Origin: Acetobacteraceae bacterium
GTDB lineage: Bacteria; Pseudomonadota; Alphaproteobacteria; Acetobacterales; Acetobacteraceae
Assembly (NCBI GenBank): GCA_947371015.1
Contig: CANBNK010000036.1
Span: forward strand, 1 to 40,365
Direction: 5' to 3'
DNA: 40,365 bases
Shown here: piece by piece, positions 1-11,439 of the stretch
How the letters are laid out: every line of letters starts with the position of its first letter
Numbering within the stretch: the first letter of the stretch is position 1
Translations under genes and position numbers: made by a program
Notes under the pieces: model-generated
Told to the model about the DNA's origin: nothing
Database searches by the model: none
What the model saw: the letters and a program-made list of their open reading frames with translations, nothing else

Positions 1-2
1 CC

Positions 3-578
3 AGCGCGGAGTGGGCCACGATGCGCCAGGCCGTGGCGGCTGAATATGCACGGCTGGAGGCGCTGGCACGGCAGCGCGCCACCGCCGAGTCCACACTGGC
101 CGCCCTGCTGACCCAGCAACCGCGGCAAGTACCACCCGCGGAGCCACCCGCTGCCGCCGAGGAGGTCGCCGCGCCGATGTCGTCGCCGCCTTTGACTGTT
201 ACTTCAAGCCCGCCACCACCGGCCGCAGCCGTAAGGCAGCCGCCCCGCAGCCGAGCAGAAGCGCGGCCAGAGGGGCGCGCCGAAGGGCGGGCCGAAGGCC
301 GCGTGCAACTGCACTACCTCGCTGGTTCCGAGGTGGCCCGGCAGGCGGCCGAGGACGCTGCCGCGGTGCTGCGCGACGCCGGGGTGGAGGGCGTTGACCT
401 GCGCGCGGCGCCGGACGTGCCGGAACATCGGTTGGTGCGCTATCATCGCGCCGGGGATGCCGGCATGGCGGCCCGGTTGGCCGGCCGGCTTGGTCGTGGC
501 TGGGCTTTGCAGGATGGCCGCGGCTTCGACCCTGGCGGTACATCGCGCGGGCTGGAGATCTGGCTGCCGGACCGGTAG
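3..578 (+). CDS. hypothetical protein, C-terminal part (5' end probably outside window)
   Basis: The reading frame is open to the left edge, so the gene probably starts upstream. An ATG at 21 with a GGAG about 9 bases before it is an alternative start giving 185 residues. Counting from that ATG, residues 1-30 look like a short Ala/Arg/Glu-rich helix. Residues 35-75 are Pro/Ala-rich and probably disordered. Residues 78-95 contain a small Glu-Gly-Arg-Ala tandem repeat. The last 90 residues form a compact alpha/beta segment beginning VQLHYLAGSEVARQAAEDAA, which resembles small LytR-C/SPOR-like domains that follow a membrane anchor. No catalytic motif is seen and the function is unknown. It converges on the next gene, 26 bases away. 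Confidence 0.6.
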   Translation, partial: SAEWATMRQAVAAEYARLEALARQRATAESTLAALLTQQPRQVPPAEPPAAAEEVAAPMSSPPLTVTSSPPPPAAAVRQPPRSRAEARPEGRAEGRAEGRVQLHYLAGSEVARQAAEDAAAVLRDAGVEGVDLRAAPDVPEHRLVRYHRAGDAGMAARLAGRLGRGWALQDGRGFDPGGTSRGLEIWLPDR

Positions 579-604
579 CCGTGCGCGGCCTGCCGCTTCG
601 ACAG

Positions 605-967
605 CTAGAGCTTCGGCAGCACGGCGCTGAGCGGCCAGGGCAGCGGCTCGCCCTCGACCAGGAACTCGACCTCGGCCTCGTCCTCGCCATTCCAGGCACG
701 TGACAGCACCAGCGCGATCACCGCCAGCCAGGCCGAATTGGCCAGGGTGGCGGAGACATGCGCCTGCAGGGTGCCGCGCTCATCATGCAGGCGGGAGACG
801 TGCTCGGACCAGACATGCTCGCCGACGCTGCTCGGGCTGTCCGCACTGTCGGGTGTGGCGACGCGAAACAGTTCTCGGACGCGGCCATCGGTGCGGATCA
901 GCCTGGCGATGCGCCAGGGTTCTTCATCGGCGTCGTAGGCGGAAAAGGCCGGCTCTTTGGGTTCCAT
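605..967 (-). CDS. small hypothetical protein
   Basis: This 120-residue acidic protein is not one I recognise. It has no signal peptide. Its one hydrophobic stretch (about residues 78-91, ANSAWLAVIALVLS) is short and followed by acidic residues, so a buried helix is more likely than a membrane segment. A purine-rich GAAAGAAG lies just upstream of the ATG and supports the start. The gene is upstream of the dihydropyrimidinase on the opposite end of a 38-base gap, but the order on the minus strand is dihydropyrimidinase first, so it could be co-transcribed downstream of that gene. The opposite-strand frames over it have no recognisable protein features. Confidence 0.55.
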   Translation of the reverse strand: MEPKEPAFSAYDADEEPWRIARLIRTDGRVRELFRVATPDSADSPSSVGEHVWSEHVSRLHDERGTLQAHVSATLANSAWLAVIALVLSRAWNGEDEAEVEFLVEGEPLPWPLSAVLPKL

Positions 968-1005
968 GATCTTCTTTCTGGGCCGCCGCCACGGCCGAAT
1001 TAAGG

Positions 1006-2469
1006 CTAGGCGGGTGGGGCGGCATCGAACTCGTTGGAAAGTATACCACGCGGTGCAATAAAGTCATATCGATTACGCGGCAGATAACGCGCCGTGCCGG
1101 GCTGCGCATGCACCTTGCCGTCGCGCATCACCACCTCGCCGCGGCGCAGCGTCGCCACCGGCCAGCCTGTCACCTGCATGCCCTCATAGGGGGTGTAATC
1201 GATGACGTGCTGCATCAGCGCGTTGGTCAGCGTCACCTGCTTCTTCGGGTCCCACAGCACCAGGTCGGCATCCGCGCCGACATTGATGCTGCCTTTTCGG
1301 GGTGCCAGCCCCATCAGCCGCGCCGGATTGGTTGCGGTGATTGCGACGAATTGCTCCAGGCTGATGCGGCCCTTGACGACCCCCTCGCTGAACAGGATCG
1401 GCAGGCGGGCGGCCAGGCCCGGAATGCCGTTGGGGATTTGGCTGAAGTTGGCGTCGCGCCCGGCGGCGGCCTTGCCGATAGTGTTATGGAAGCTGGAGCC
1501 GGAATGGTCGGAGGAGACCACGTCCAGTACACCGCGCCGCAGCATGGCCCAGACCTTCGCTTGCTCGGCTTCGTCGCGCGGGCTGGGGCTGCACATGAAC
1601 TTGGCGCCCTCGAAGGCGCCGTCCTCCGGGTTGCTGCGGTCCATATGGGCGGCGGTCAGGGTCAGGTATTGCGGGCAGGTCTCGCCCCAGACCTTCAGGC
1701 CGCGGGCCTGGGCGCGGGCGATCTCTTCCGCTGCCTCTTCGCAGGACACATGGAAGACCTGGATCGGCTGGTCCACCAACTCGGCCAGGGCGATGGCGCG
1801 GTGCGTCGCCTCGCGCTCCACCACCGGCGGTCGGGACCAGCTATGGTACTTCGGTGCGGTCAGCCCGGCCTTCAGCAGGGCTTCGGTGCGCCAGTTGATG
1901 GCGTGGTAGTTCTCGCAATGAACCGTCACCAGCATGCCGTGGCGGCGGGCGGCGGCCAGCACGCGAAGGTACTGCGCGTCGTCCAGGTGCAGCGGGTCGT
2001 AGGTGAGGAAGACCTTCAGGCTGCGCAGCCCATCCGCCACAAGCGCCGGCAGTTCGTGCTCGAGCGCCAGGTCGGAGGCGTCGGTGATGATCTGGTGAAA
2101 GGCGTAATCCACCATGCCGGTGGCGCCGCGGCGCTTGTGTTCCCAGTAGCGCTCGGCGATGCCATGGCCCTTCCACTGCTGCACGAAGCAAACGACGGAG
2201 GTGGTGCCGCCGGCGAAGCAGGCCGCGGAACCGGAGGCGAAGCTTTCCTCGATGACGCTGCCATCGGGCATCTGTTCTTCCAGGTGGCAGTGGCTGTCCA
2301 CGCCGCCGGGCAGTACCAGCAGCCCACTGGCGTCCAGCACGGTGGTCGCATCCGTGATGCGCTCGGCCAGCGCGACGATGCGGCCATCCTTCACCCCCAC
2401 GTCGCAGCGCGTGGTGCCGAAGGCGCCCACCACCGTGCCGCCGCGCACCGCCACATCGTATTCAGCCAT
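1006..2469 (-). CDS. hydA: dihydropyrimidinase / D-hydantoinase
   Basis: The predicted product is a cytosolic binuclear zinc amidohydrolase that opens cyclic diamides such as dihydrouracil, dihydrothymine or 5-substituted hydantoins to N-carbamoyl amino acids. At 487 residues it has the family length. The metal ligands are all in place: H60 and H62 in GGVDSHCHLE, carboxylated K152 in SLKVFLTYD, H184 in VTVHCEN, H240 in VFHVSC, and D321 in SSDHSG. The motif reads DSHCH where many relatives have DPHTH, so substrate preference may differ from the textbook enzyme. No N-carbamoyl amidohydrolase or dihydropyrimidine dehydrogenase is adjacent. An AtzE-type amidase with its small partner lies about 6 kb away and could act on a related ureide, which is an inference. 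Confidence 0.9.
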   Translation of the reverse strand: MAEYDVAVRGGTVVGAFGTTRCDVGVKDGRIVALAERITDATTVLDASGLLVLPGGVDSHCHLEEQMPDGSVIEESFASGSAACFAGGTTSVVCFVQQWKGHGIAERYWEHKRRGATGMVDYAFHQIITDASDLALEHELPALVADGLRSLKVFLTYDPLHLDDAQYLRVLAAARRHGMLVTVHCENYHAINWRTEALLKAGLTAPKYHSWSRPPVVEREATHRAIALAELVDQPIQVFHVSCEEAAEEIARAQARGLKVWGETCPQYLTLTAAHMDRSNPEDGAFEGAKFMCSPSPRDEAEQAKVWAMLRRGVLDVVSSDHSGSSFHNTIGKAAAGRDANFSQIPNGIPGLAARLPILFSEGVVKGRISLEQFVAITATNPARLMGLAPRKGSINVGADADLVLWDPKKQVTLTNALMQHVIDYTPYEGMQVTGWPVATLRRGEVVMRDGKVHAQPGTARYLPRNRYDFIAPRGILSNEFDAAPPA

Positions 2470-2519
2470 CGCCCATCTCCGCCGGAACCTGGCCGAGGGT
2501 GCCAGACTACGCCGCGGCG

Positions 2520-2546
2520 GTCACGCCCGCCCGGAAGCGGCGTGAC
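2520..2546 (-). terminator. candidate terminator hairpin after treS-mak
   Basis: GTCACGCC pairs perfectly with GGCGTGAC across an 11-base interior, 13 bases beyond the stop codon of the treS-maltokinase gene on the minus strand. It lies before the dihydropyrimidinase start. There is no clear T-run, so this may be a weak or Rho-assisted terminator. Confidence 0.45.
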
Positions 2547-2558
2547 GCCCGGAGCTGG

Positions 2559-5755
<3,197 letters not shown>

Positions 5756-5759
<4 letters not shown>

Positions 5760-7918
5760 GCGGCGCCGGCGGGGCGCACGCGCCAGATGCCGAAGGGCGT
5801 GGCCGGGTCGAACCGCAGTACCTGTTGCTTGCCATGCCAGATGAACCGATGGCCGTGCATCAGGTCCTCGACATCCAGGCTGGCACCATCGGGCAAGCCC
5901 CACTCCCACAATGGCAGCTCGACGCTCGCCTGCTGCGGCTGGTGCGGGTCCAGGCTGATGCCGACCAGCAGGATATTGTCGCGCGTGGCATCCTCGCGGC
6001 GGAACCACAGCACCTGGTCATTGAAGGCATGGTGGAAGGCGATTCCTGTTTGCCGCTGCAGGGCCGGATTGGCCCGGCGGATGGCGTTCAGCCGGCTGAT
6101 TTCGTCAACGATGTCGCCGGGTGCCCGCTGCGGGCGATGGCGGATCTCGTACTTGTCGCTGTCCAGGTATTCCTCGCGCCCCGGCAGGGCCGTCGCGTCG
6201 CACAGCTCGAAGCCCTGGAACACGCCCCACAGCGCACCGGTGGTGGCCGCCAGCGCCGCGCGGATCAGGTGCGCGGCGCGGCCGCCGGTTTGCAGGAAGG
6301 GCGGGTTGATGTCGGGCGTATTGACGAAGAAATTCGGGCGATAGACCGCGGCGATGTCGTCGGTGGCCAATTCACCCAGGTATTGCGCGATCTCGGCCTT
6401 GGTGTTGCGCCAGGTGAAGTAGCTGTAGCTTTGGGTGAAGCCGAGCTTGCCCAGGCGGTACATGACCTTGGGCCGGGTAAACGCCTCGGCCAGGAAGATG
6501 GCGTCGGGGTGCTCGGCGTGAATGTCGGCGATCAGCCATTCCCAGAACGGCAGCGGCTTGGTGTGCGGATTGTCGACCCGGAAGATGCGCAGGCCCTGGC
6601 CGCACCAGAACCGCACCACGTCGCGCCAGGCCAGCCACAGCGAAGGTATCGCACCGGCGCCGTAGAAATCGACGTTGACGATGTCCTGGTATTTCTTCGG
6701 CGGATTTTCCGCGTAGCGCAGCGAGCCATCGGGGCGCCAGTCGAACCACTCGGGGTGCTGCCGCAGCCAGGGGTGGTCCGGGCTGCATTGGATGGCGAAG
6801 TCGATGGCCACTTCCAGACCATGCCGCGCCGCGGCCCCACGCAACTCGGCAAAATCCTCAAGCGTGCCCAGGCCCGGCTCCAGCGCGTCGTGGCCGCCAG
6901 CTTCGGCACCGATGGCATAGGGGCTGCCCGGGTCAGCGGCGGACGGCTCCAGGCTGTTGTTGCGGCCCTTGCGGTTGGTGCGGCCGATCGGATGGATCGG
7001 CGGCAAGTACAGCACGTCGAAGCCCATCGCCTGGATATGCGGCAGCTGTTCGATCACGCCGCGGAAGCCGCCGCAGTTGCGCGGGAACAACTCGTACCAG
7101 GCGGCAAAGGCGGCGGCGGGGCGCTCGGCGTCCACCGGTATGGCGGCGCTGCGGGCGCGGAAGGGGCGGTCATCGGCGGCAGTCATCAGGCGCGTGGTGT
7201 CGGACGCCAGCAGGATGTGCAGTCGCCCGGCGCCATCCGCGTCGGCCAGTTGGGCGGCCGTTTGCCGCAACCCGCCACCGGCGCGGTCGGCAGCGCGGGC
7301 CACCTGCAGGCGGCCTTCCTCCAACTCCAGCGTCAGGTCCAGGCCGGCCGCGTGCTTCTTTTCCAACTCGTCGCGGTAGCTGGCGAAGGCGTCGCGCCAG
7401 GCCTCGATGCAGTAGAAATGGCGCCCCAGCCGTTGCAGCGGAAAGGCCGCCGACCAGCGGTCATTGCCCAGCGGTTGCAACGGTATCTGGGACCAGACCT
7501 CCGCCTCCGCCGGACGCCAGAGCAGCATGGCGGCCAGCTTGTCATGGCCGTCGCACACCAGGTCGCAGCCGACGGTGACGGTCTCCCCTATCAGGCGCTT
7601 GGCGGCGAAGCGGCCGGCGTCCACGGCGGGGGCTATCGCCTCGATGCCGATACGCGGGGAGGCTGCGGCCGCGAGGGCGCTTGCGGCAGGCGAAACCGGG
7701 ACAGGGTCGGGGGCCGTCTGGGTCGCCGTGACATCGGCCCCCCGCCGCCGCTGGCGAGGCTCCGCCGCCAACCGGGCCGCGCCCGGCGATTGCGGACCGG
7801 CCAAGTTGCGGCCCGCCGCCGGGGCGTTGGCATTGGCAGCGGCCGGGGTGGCATCGGCAGGCAGCGGACATGCGGCGGCCTGCTTCGCCTTTGGGTCAGC
7901 GCCGCGCTTGCCTGCCAT
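5756..7918 (-). CDS. glgE: alpha-1,4-glucan:maltose-1-phosphate maltosyltransferase
   Basis: GlgE extends alpha-glucan chains using maltose 1-phosphate, the product of the coupled TreS-Mak enzyme encoded next. The protein has 720 residues. The GH13_3 signature is clear: YELFPRN at about 275, PPIHPIGRTNRKG at 306-318, nucleophile D449 in FRVDNPHTKP, and acid E478 in FLAEAF. The spacing of 29 between D449 and E478 is that of characterised GlgE. The first 88 residues are Ala/Pro/Arg-rich and precede the usual start of similarity (PRIGIEAIAP); no later ATG exists before that point, so this is either a genuine disordered tail or a misplaced start at a rarer codon. Branching enzyme and isoamylase genes are not in this window. 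Confidence 0.95.
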
Positions 7919-8081
7919 GCACCACCAGCCCCCACTTACCCACGGGGGAGCAACGCAGGCGGCAGCGCCGGGGGTGCACCGGGCTGCCGTTCACCGCTGC
8001 GCGAGGCGGCAGCCACCGCGCCCGGTCTGGGCGGCACGTTTCCAGCATGGAAGACTGCGCAGAATACAGGAGCCCTTGCCG

Positions 8082-8270
8082 ATGCTGGACCCGGATTTCG
8101 ACCCCGCCGCACATGTCGCCGCCGCCGCGCCGATGGTGGGGCTGAAGCTGGACGCCGCCCGCCAGGCCAAAGTGACGGCGGCGCTCGCCCTGGTGGTGCG
8201 CACCGCCGCACCCTCCCTGGCGGTGGCTTTGGCGCCCAGCGATGAGCCCGCCCCGGTGTTCCGGCCATGA
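8082..8270 (+). CDS. AtzG-like small subunit (DUF4089 family)
   Basis: This 62-residue protein starts MLDPDFDPAAHVAAAAPMVG and continues with a second helix, LDAARQAKVTAALALVVRTA. AGGAG lies 9 bases upstream of the ATG. Size, all-helical pattern and position directly before an AtzE-family amidase match AtzG, the small partner that forms the complex with AtzE (1-carboxybiuret hydrolase) in cyanuric-acid degradation, and the related HpxX-type proteins. Its stop overlaps the amidase ATG as ATGA, so the two are almost certainly translationally coupled and produced together. It is short enough to be missed by automatic calling. Function is by family and context; the exact substrate is unknown. Confidence 0.82.
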   Translation: MLDPDFDPAAHVAAAAPMVGLKLDAARQAKVTAALALVVRTAAPSLAVALAPSDEPAPVFRP

Positions 8271-9667
8271 ACCCGGCGCTGGAGATCGGCGGGCGCATCC
8301 GCGCCCGAGAGATCACCGCCGTGGAGGTGGCGCGGCAGGCCCTGGCACGGGCGGAGGCGCTGAACCCCAAAGTCAACGCCTTCACCGCACTGCTGCCGGA
8401 ACGGGCATTGGCCGAAGCCGCTGCCGTGGATGCGCGCATCGCCCGAGGCGAGGCGCTCGGCCCGCTGGCCGGCGTGCCCTACGCGGTGAAGAACCTGTTC
8501 GACCTGGAAGGTGTCACCACGCTGGCGGGCAGCAAGGTGTTGCGCAGCAACCCGCCGGCGGCGCGGGACGGCTTCCCGGTGCGGCAGTTGGCGGCGGCCG
8601 GGGCGGTGTGCCTGGGCGCGCTGAACATGGACGAGTTCGCCTATGGCTTCACCACCGAGAACAGCCATTACGGCCCGGCGCGCAACCCGCACGACCTGAC
8701 GCGCATCGCCGGTGGCTCCTCCGGTGGCTCCGGCGCGGCGGTCGCGGCGGGGCTGGTGCCGCTGAGCCTCGGCACCGATACCAATGGCAGCATCCGCGTG
8801 CCGGCCTCGCTGAACGGGCTGTTCGGGGTGAAGCCGACCTATTCGCGGCTGTCGCGCCACGGCAGCTTCCCCTTCGTCTATTCGCTGGACCATGTCGGGC
8901 CCTTCGCCCGCAGCGTGGCCGACCTGGCCGCCTGCTACGACGCCTTGCAGGGGCTGGATGCCGAGGACGCGCACCAGGCGCCGCGTGCGCCGGAACCGGT
9001 CTCGGCCGGGCTGGGTGCCGGGCTGGCCGGGCTGCGCGTGGGCCAGTTGGGCGGCTGGTTCGGCACCCGGCAGTCCGATGCGGCGCGGCAGGCCGTGGCC
9101 GCCGTCGCCGCCGCGCTGGGCTGTGCTGGGGAGGTGACATGGGCGATGGCCCAGGCCAGCCGCGGCGCCGCCTTCACCATCACCAGCAGCGAGGGTGCCA
9201 CCCTGCACCTGCCGACCCTGCGGACCCAGCTGGAAGACTACGAACCGCTGATCGTGGACCGGCTGCTGGCCGGGGCCATGCTGCCGGCCGCCTGGGTCAA
9301 CCACGCCCAGCGGGTGCGGGCGCTGGCGGCGGCGCAGATGCGCCAGGTGATGGCGGATTGGGACGTGCTGATCGCCCCCGCCACCCCGGTTGCGGCCACG
9401 CCGATCGGCCAGGAGACGCTGGTGCTGGATGGCGAGACGCTGCCGCTACGCGCCTCCATGGGGCTGTTCACCCAGCCGATCAGCGGCATCGGCCTGCCGG
9501 TGGTGACGGTACCGGTGCAGCGGGCCGATGGCGTCATGCCCATCGGCGTACAGTTGATCGGCAAGCCGTGGACCGAGGCGCTGCTGTTCCGCGCCGCCGC
9601 CGCGCTTGAAGCCGCCGGGGTCTGCGCCGCCCCTGTCGCACCGGCCTTCGCCGCCGGGGCGGTGTGA
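8267..9667 (+). CDS. AtzE-family amidase (amidase signature hydrolase)
   Basis: A cytosolic amidase-signature enzyme of 466 residues, the family length. The Ser-cisSer-Lys triad is readable: K75 in PYAVKNLFD, S151 in the GGSSGGSG loop, and nucleophile S175 in GTDTNGSIRVPA, with the normal 24-residue spacing between the two serines. Presence of an AtzG/DUF4089 partner immediately upstream (4-bp overlap) places it with AtzE/HpxW-type enzymes, which hydrolyse 1-carboxybiuret or related ureido acids, rather than with GatA, whose partners would be GatB and GatC. It overlaps the following cupin gene as GTGA. The real substrate cannot be read from sequence; a ureide produced by the nearby hydantoinase is one possibility (inference). 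Confidence 0.9.
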   Translation: MNPALEIGGRIRAREITAVEVARQALARAEALNPKVNAFTALLPERALAEAAAVDARIARGEALGPLAGVPYAVKNLFDLEGVTTLAGSKVLRSNPPAARDGFPVRQLAAAGAVCLGALNMDEFAYGFTTENSHYGPARNPHDLTRIAGGSSGGSGAAVAAGLVPLSLGTDTNGSIRVPASLNGLFGVKPTYSRLSRHGSFPFVYSLDHVGPFARSVADLAACYDALQGLDAEDAHQAPRAPEPVSAGLGAGLAGLRVGQLGGWFGTRQSDAARQAVAAVAAALGCAGEVTWAMAQASRGAAFTITSSEGATLHLPTLRTQLEDYEPLIVDRLLAGAMLPAAWVNHAQRVRALAAAQMRQVMADWDVLIAPATPVAATPIGQETLVLDGETLPLRASMGLFTQPISGIGLPVVTVPVQRADGVMPIGVQLIGKPWTEALLFRAAAALEAAGVCAAPVAPAFAAGAV

Positions 9668-9993
9668 GCGGCCCACGCTTCGGCCGGATCGGTGAGGGCG
9701 CCGCCGCGCCCGAGGGCGGCGAGAGCTTCGCCGAGCTGGCGGCGGCGGGCGGCGCGCGAGTGGAACGCATCGCCTCCCGCGCGGTGACGCAGGGCGACTG
9801 GTACGACCAGCCGCACACCGAGTTCGTGCTGCTGCTGGCGGGCGCCGCCCGGCTCGGTTTCGCCGATGGCACGGAACGCGCGCTGGCGGCCGGCGACTGG
9901 GCGGTGCTGCCGGCGGGGTGCCGGCATCGGGTGGCCTGGACCGACCCGGCCGGCGAGACCCTGTGGCTGGCGGTACACCTGCCGCCGGGTTGA
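9664..9993 (+). CDS. cupin-domain protein
   Basis: A single-domain cupin of 109 residues starting at a GTG that overlaps the amidase stop as GTGA. The beta-barrel strands are evident: the first cupin motif around DWYDQPHTEFVLLLAGAARL with possible metal ligands H51 and E53, and the second around GDWAVLPAGCRHRVAW with H88. There is no signal peptide. Small cupins of this sort either isomerise or bind small metabolites. Coupling to the AtzG-AtzE pair suggests a role with the same substrate. Function is otherwise unassigned. Confidence 0.82.
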   Translation: MSGPRFGRIGEGAAAPEGGESFAELAAAGGARVERIASRAVTQGDWYDQPHTEFVLLLAGAARLGFADGTERALAAGDWAVLPAGCRHRVAWTDPAGETLWLAVHLPPG

Positions 9994-10038
9994 TCCGGCG
10001 CAAGGCGGCGGGGGCGCAGGGCGCGCTACGCAGGCCGC

Positions 10039-11364
10039 ATGACCCCGCCGATCAGCTACGCGCTCGCCAATATCCCACGCTACACCAGCTATCCGACGGC
10101 ACCGCATTTCGGCCCGTTGGAGCAGGCGACCTATCGCGGCTGGCTCAGCGCCGTGCCGCAGGCGTCGTCGCTTTCGCTGTACCTGCATGTGCCGTTCTGC
10201 AAGTCGCTCTGCTGGTATTGCGGCTGCCATACAGCGGTGACGCGCAGCGCCACGCGGATCGAGCACTATGCGGCGGCGCTGGAAGCCGAGGCGCGGATGC
10301 TGGCGGGCGCGCTGCACGGCCATGGCGGCATCGAGCACCTGCACCTGGGCGGTGGCACACCGACCGCGCTGGGCGCCTCCGCGCTAGCCAGCATGCTGCA
10401 TGTGGTGCGCGAGGAATTCGGCATTCGCCCCGGCGCCGAATTGGCGGCCGAGTTGGATCCGCGCAGCCTCGATGAGGCAACGGTCACGGCGCTGGCCGAA
10501 GCGGGGCTGACCCGTGCCTCGCTGGGTGTGCAGGACATATCACCGGCGGTGCAGCATCGCATCGGCCGGGTGCAGAGCATGGACTGCGTCGCCGGCGCGG
10601 TGGAACGGCTGCGGGCGCATGGCATCGGCAGCATCAACCTGGACGTGATGTACGGCCTGCCCGGCCAAGGCGTGGCCGAGGTGCAGGCTACCGCGCGCTT
10701 CGCCGCCGAGTTGGGTGCGGACCGGGTGGCGGTGTTCGGCTACGCGCATGTGCCGTGGATGAAGCCGCACCAGAACGCCATCGACAGCGCCAGCCTGCCC
10801 GGCGCACTGGAACGCATCCTGCAAGCCGATGCGGCCGAGGCGGTGCTGGCGCGCGCGGGCTATGTCGCCATCGGGCTGGATCACTTCGCCCAGCCGAAGG
10901 ACGACATGGCCCAGGCCCAGCGGGAAGGCCGGCTGCACCGCAACTTCCAGGGCTACACCACCGACATCGCCCCGGCACTGGTTGGGCTGGGCGCTTCCGC
11001 CATCGGCAGCCTGCCGGCCGGCTACGCGCAGAATGACCCGGACGAGCGGAAATACGTCGCCGCCGTGCAGGCTGGCCTGCTGCCGGTGAAGCGCGGCCGG
11101 GCGCTGACCGCGGACGACCGACTGCGGCGCGGCCTGATCGAGCAGGTGATGTGCGACTTCTCGCTGAACCTGGCGGCGCTGCCGCCGATGGTGCTGGACG
11201 AGGCGATGCCTGCCCTGGCGCGCTTGGACGCTGATGGCATCATCGCGTTGGACCGGGACTTCCTGCGGGTGACACCGGAGGGCCGGCGCCATGTGCGGCA
11301 TGTGGCGGCTGCCTTCGACGCCTATCTCGGCACCGGCAGCGGCCGCCACAGCGCGGCGGTATAG
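10039..11364 (+). CDS. hemN: oxygen-independent coproporphyrinogen III oxidase
   Basis: A radical-SAM enzyme that decarboxylates coproporphyrinogen III to protoporphyrinogen IX without oxygen, in haem or bacteriochlorophyll synthesis. The 441-residue length fits HemN. The cluster motif CX3CX2CXC is present as C54, C58, C61 and C63 in PFCKSLCWYCGCH. A SAM-binding HLGGGTPTAL segment follows, and the RYTSYPTAPHF start is typical of true HemN rather than HemW. It follows the cupin by 45 bases on the same strand. No FNR box was found in that short gap, although a FnrL-type regulator is encoded at about 36.2 kb. A hairpin follows the stop. Confidence 0.95.
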   Translation: MTPPISYALANIPRYTSYPTAPHFGPLEQATYRGWLSAVPQASSLSLYLHVPFCKSLCWYCGCHTAVTRSATRIEHYAAALEAEARMLAGALHGHGGIEHLHLGGGTPTALGASALASMLHVVREEFGIRPGAELAAELDPRSLDEATVTALAEAGLTRASLGVQDISPAVQHRIGRVQSMDCVAGAVERLRAHGIGSINLDVMYGLPGQGVAEVQATARFAAELGADRVAVFGYAHVPWMKPHQNAIDSASLPGALERILQADAAEAVLARAGYVAIGLDHFAQPKDDMAQAQREGRLHRNFQGYTTDIAPALVGLGASAIGSLPAGYAQNDPDERKYVAAVQAGLLPVKRGRALTADDRLRRGLIEQVMCDFSLNLAALPPMVLDEAMPALARLDADGIIALDRDFLRVTPEGRRHVRHVAAAFDAYLGTGSGRHSAAV

Positions 11365-11377
11365 CCCCGCCCAGGCC

Positions 11378-11407
11378 TGACGAGAGGGGCGCATGCGCCC
11401 CGCGTCA
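11378..11407. terminator. candidate bidirectional terminator between hemN and TPP-enzyme gene
   Basis: GGGGCGCATGCGCCCC (11386-11401) is a perfect 16-base palindrome able to form a six-pair stem around CATG. It is flanked by TGACG and CGTCA, which extend the stem after a small internal loop. It sits between two converging genes, so it could serve both strands. No T-run is present. Confidence 0.55.
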
Positions 11408-11439
11408 TCACCGCGGCCAGCCCGACTTCCCTCGGCGTG

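Noticed and set aside
7961-7988. Hairpin GGCAGC...GCTGCC between glgE and the AtzG-like gene
   Set aside because: The stem is partly self-complementary GC sequence with a bulge and lies in a divergent promoter region, where a terminator is not expected. No function can be supported.
5825-8245. Long open frame of 806 codons on the plus strand opposite glgE
   Set aside because: Antisense shadow of glgE with no recognisable domains. Only the final part near 8082 is coding, but in the AtzG-like gene with its own start.
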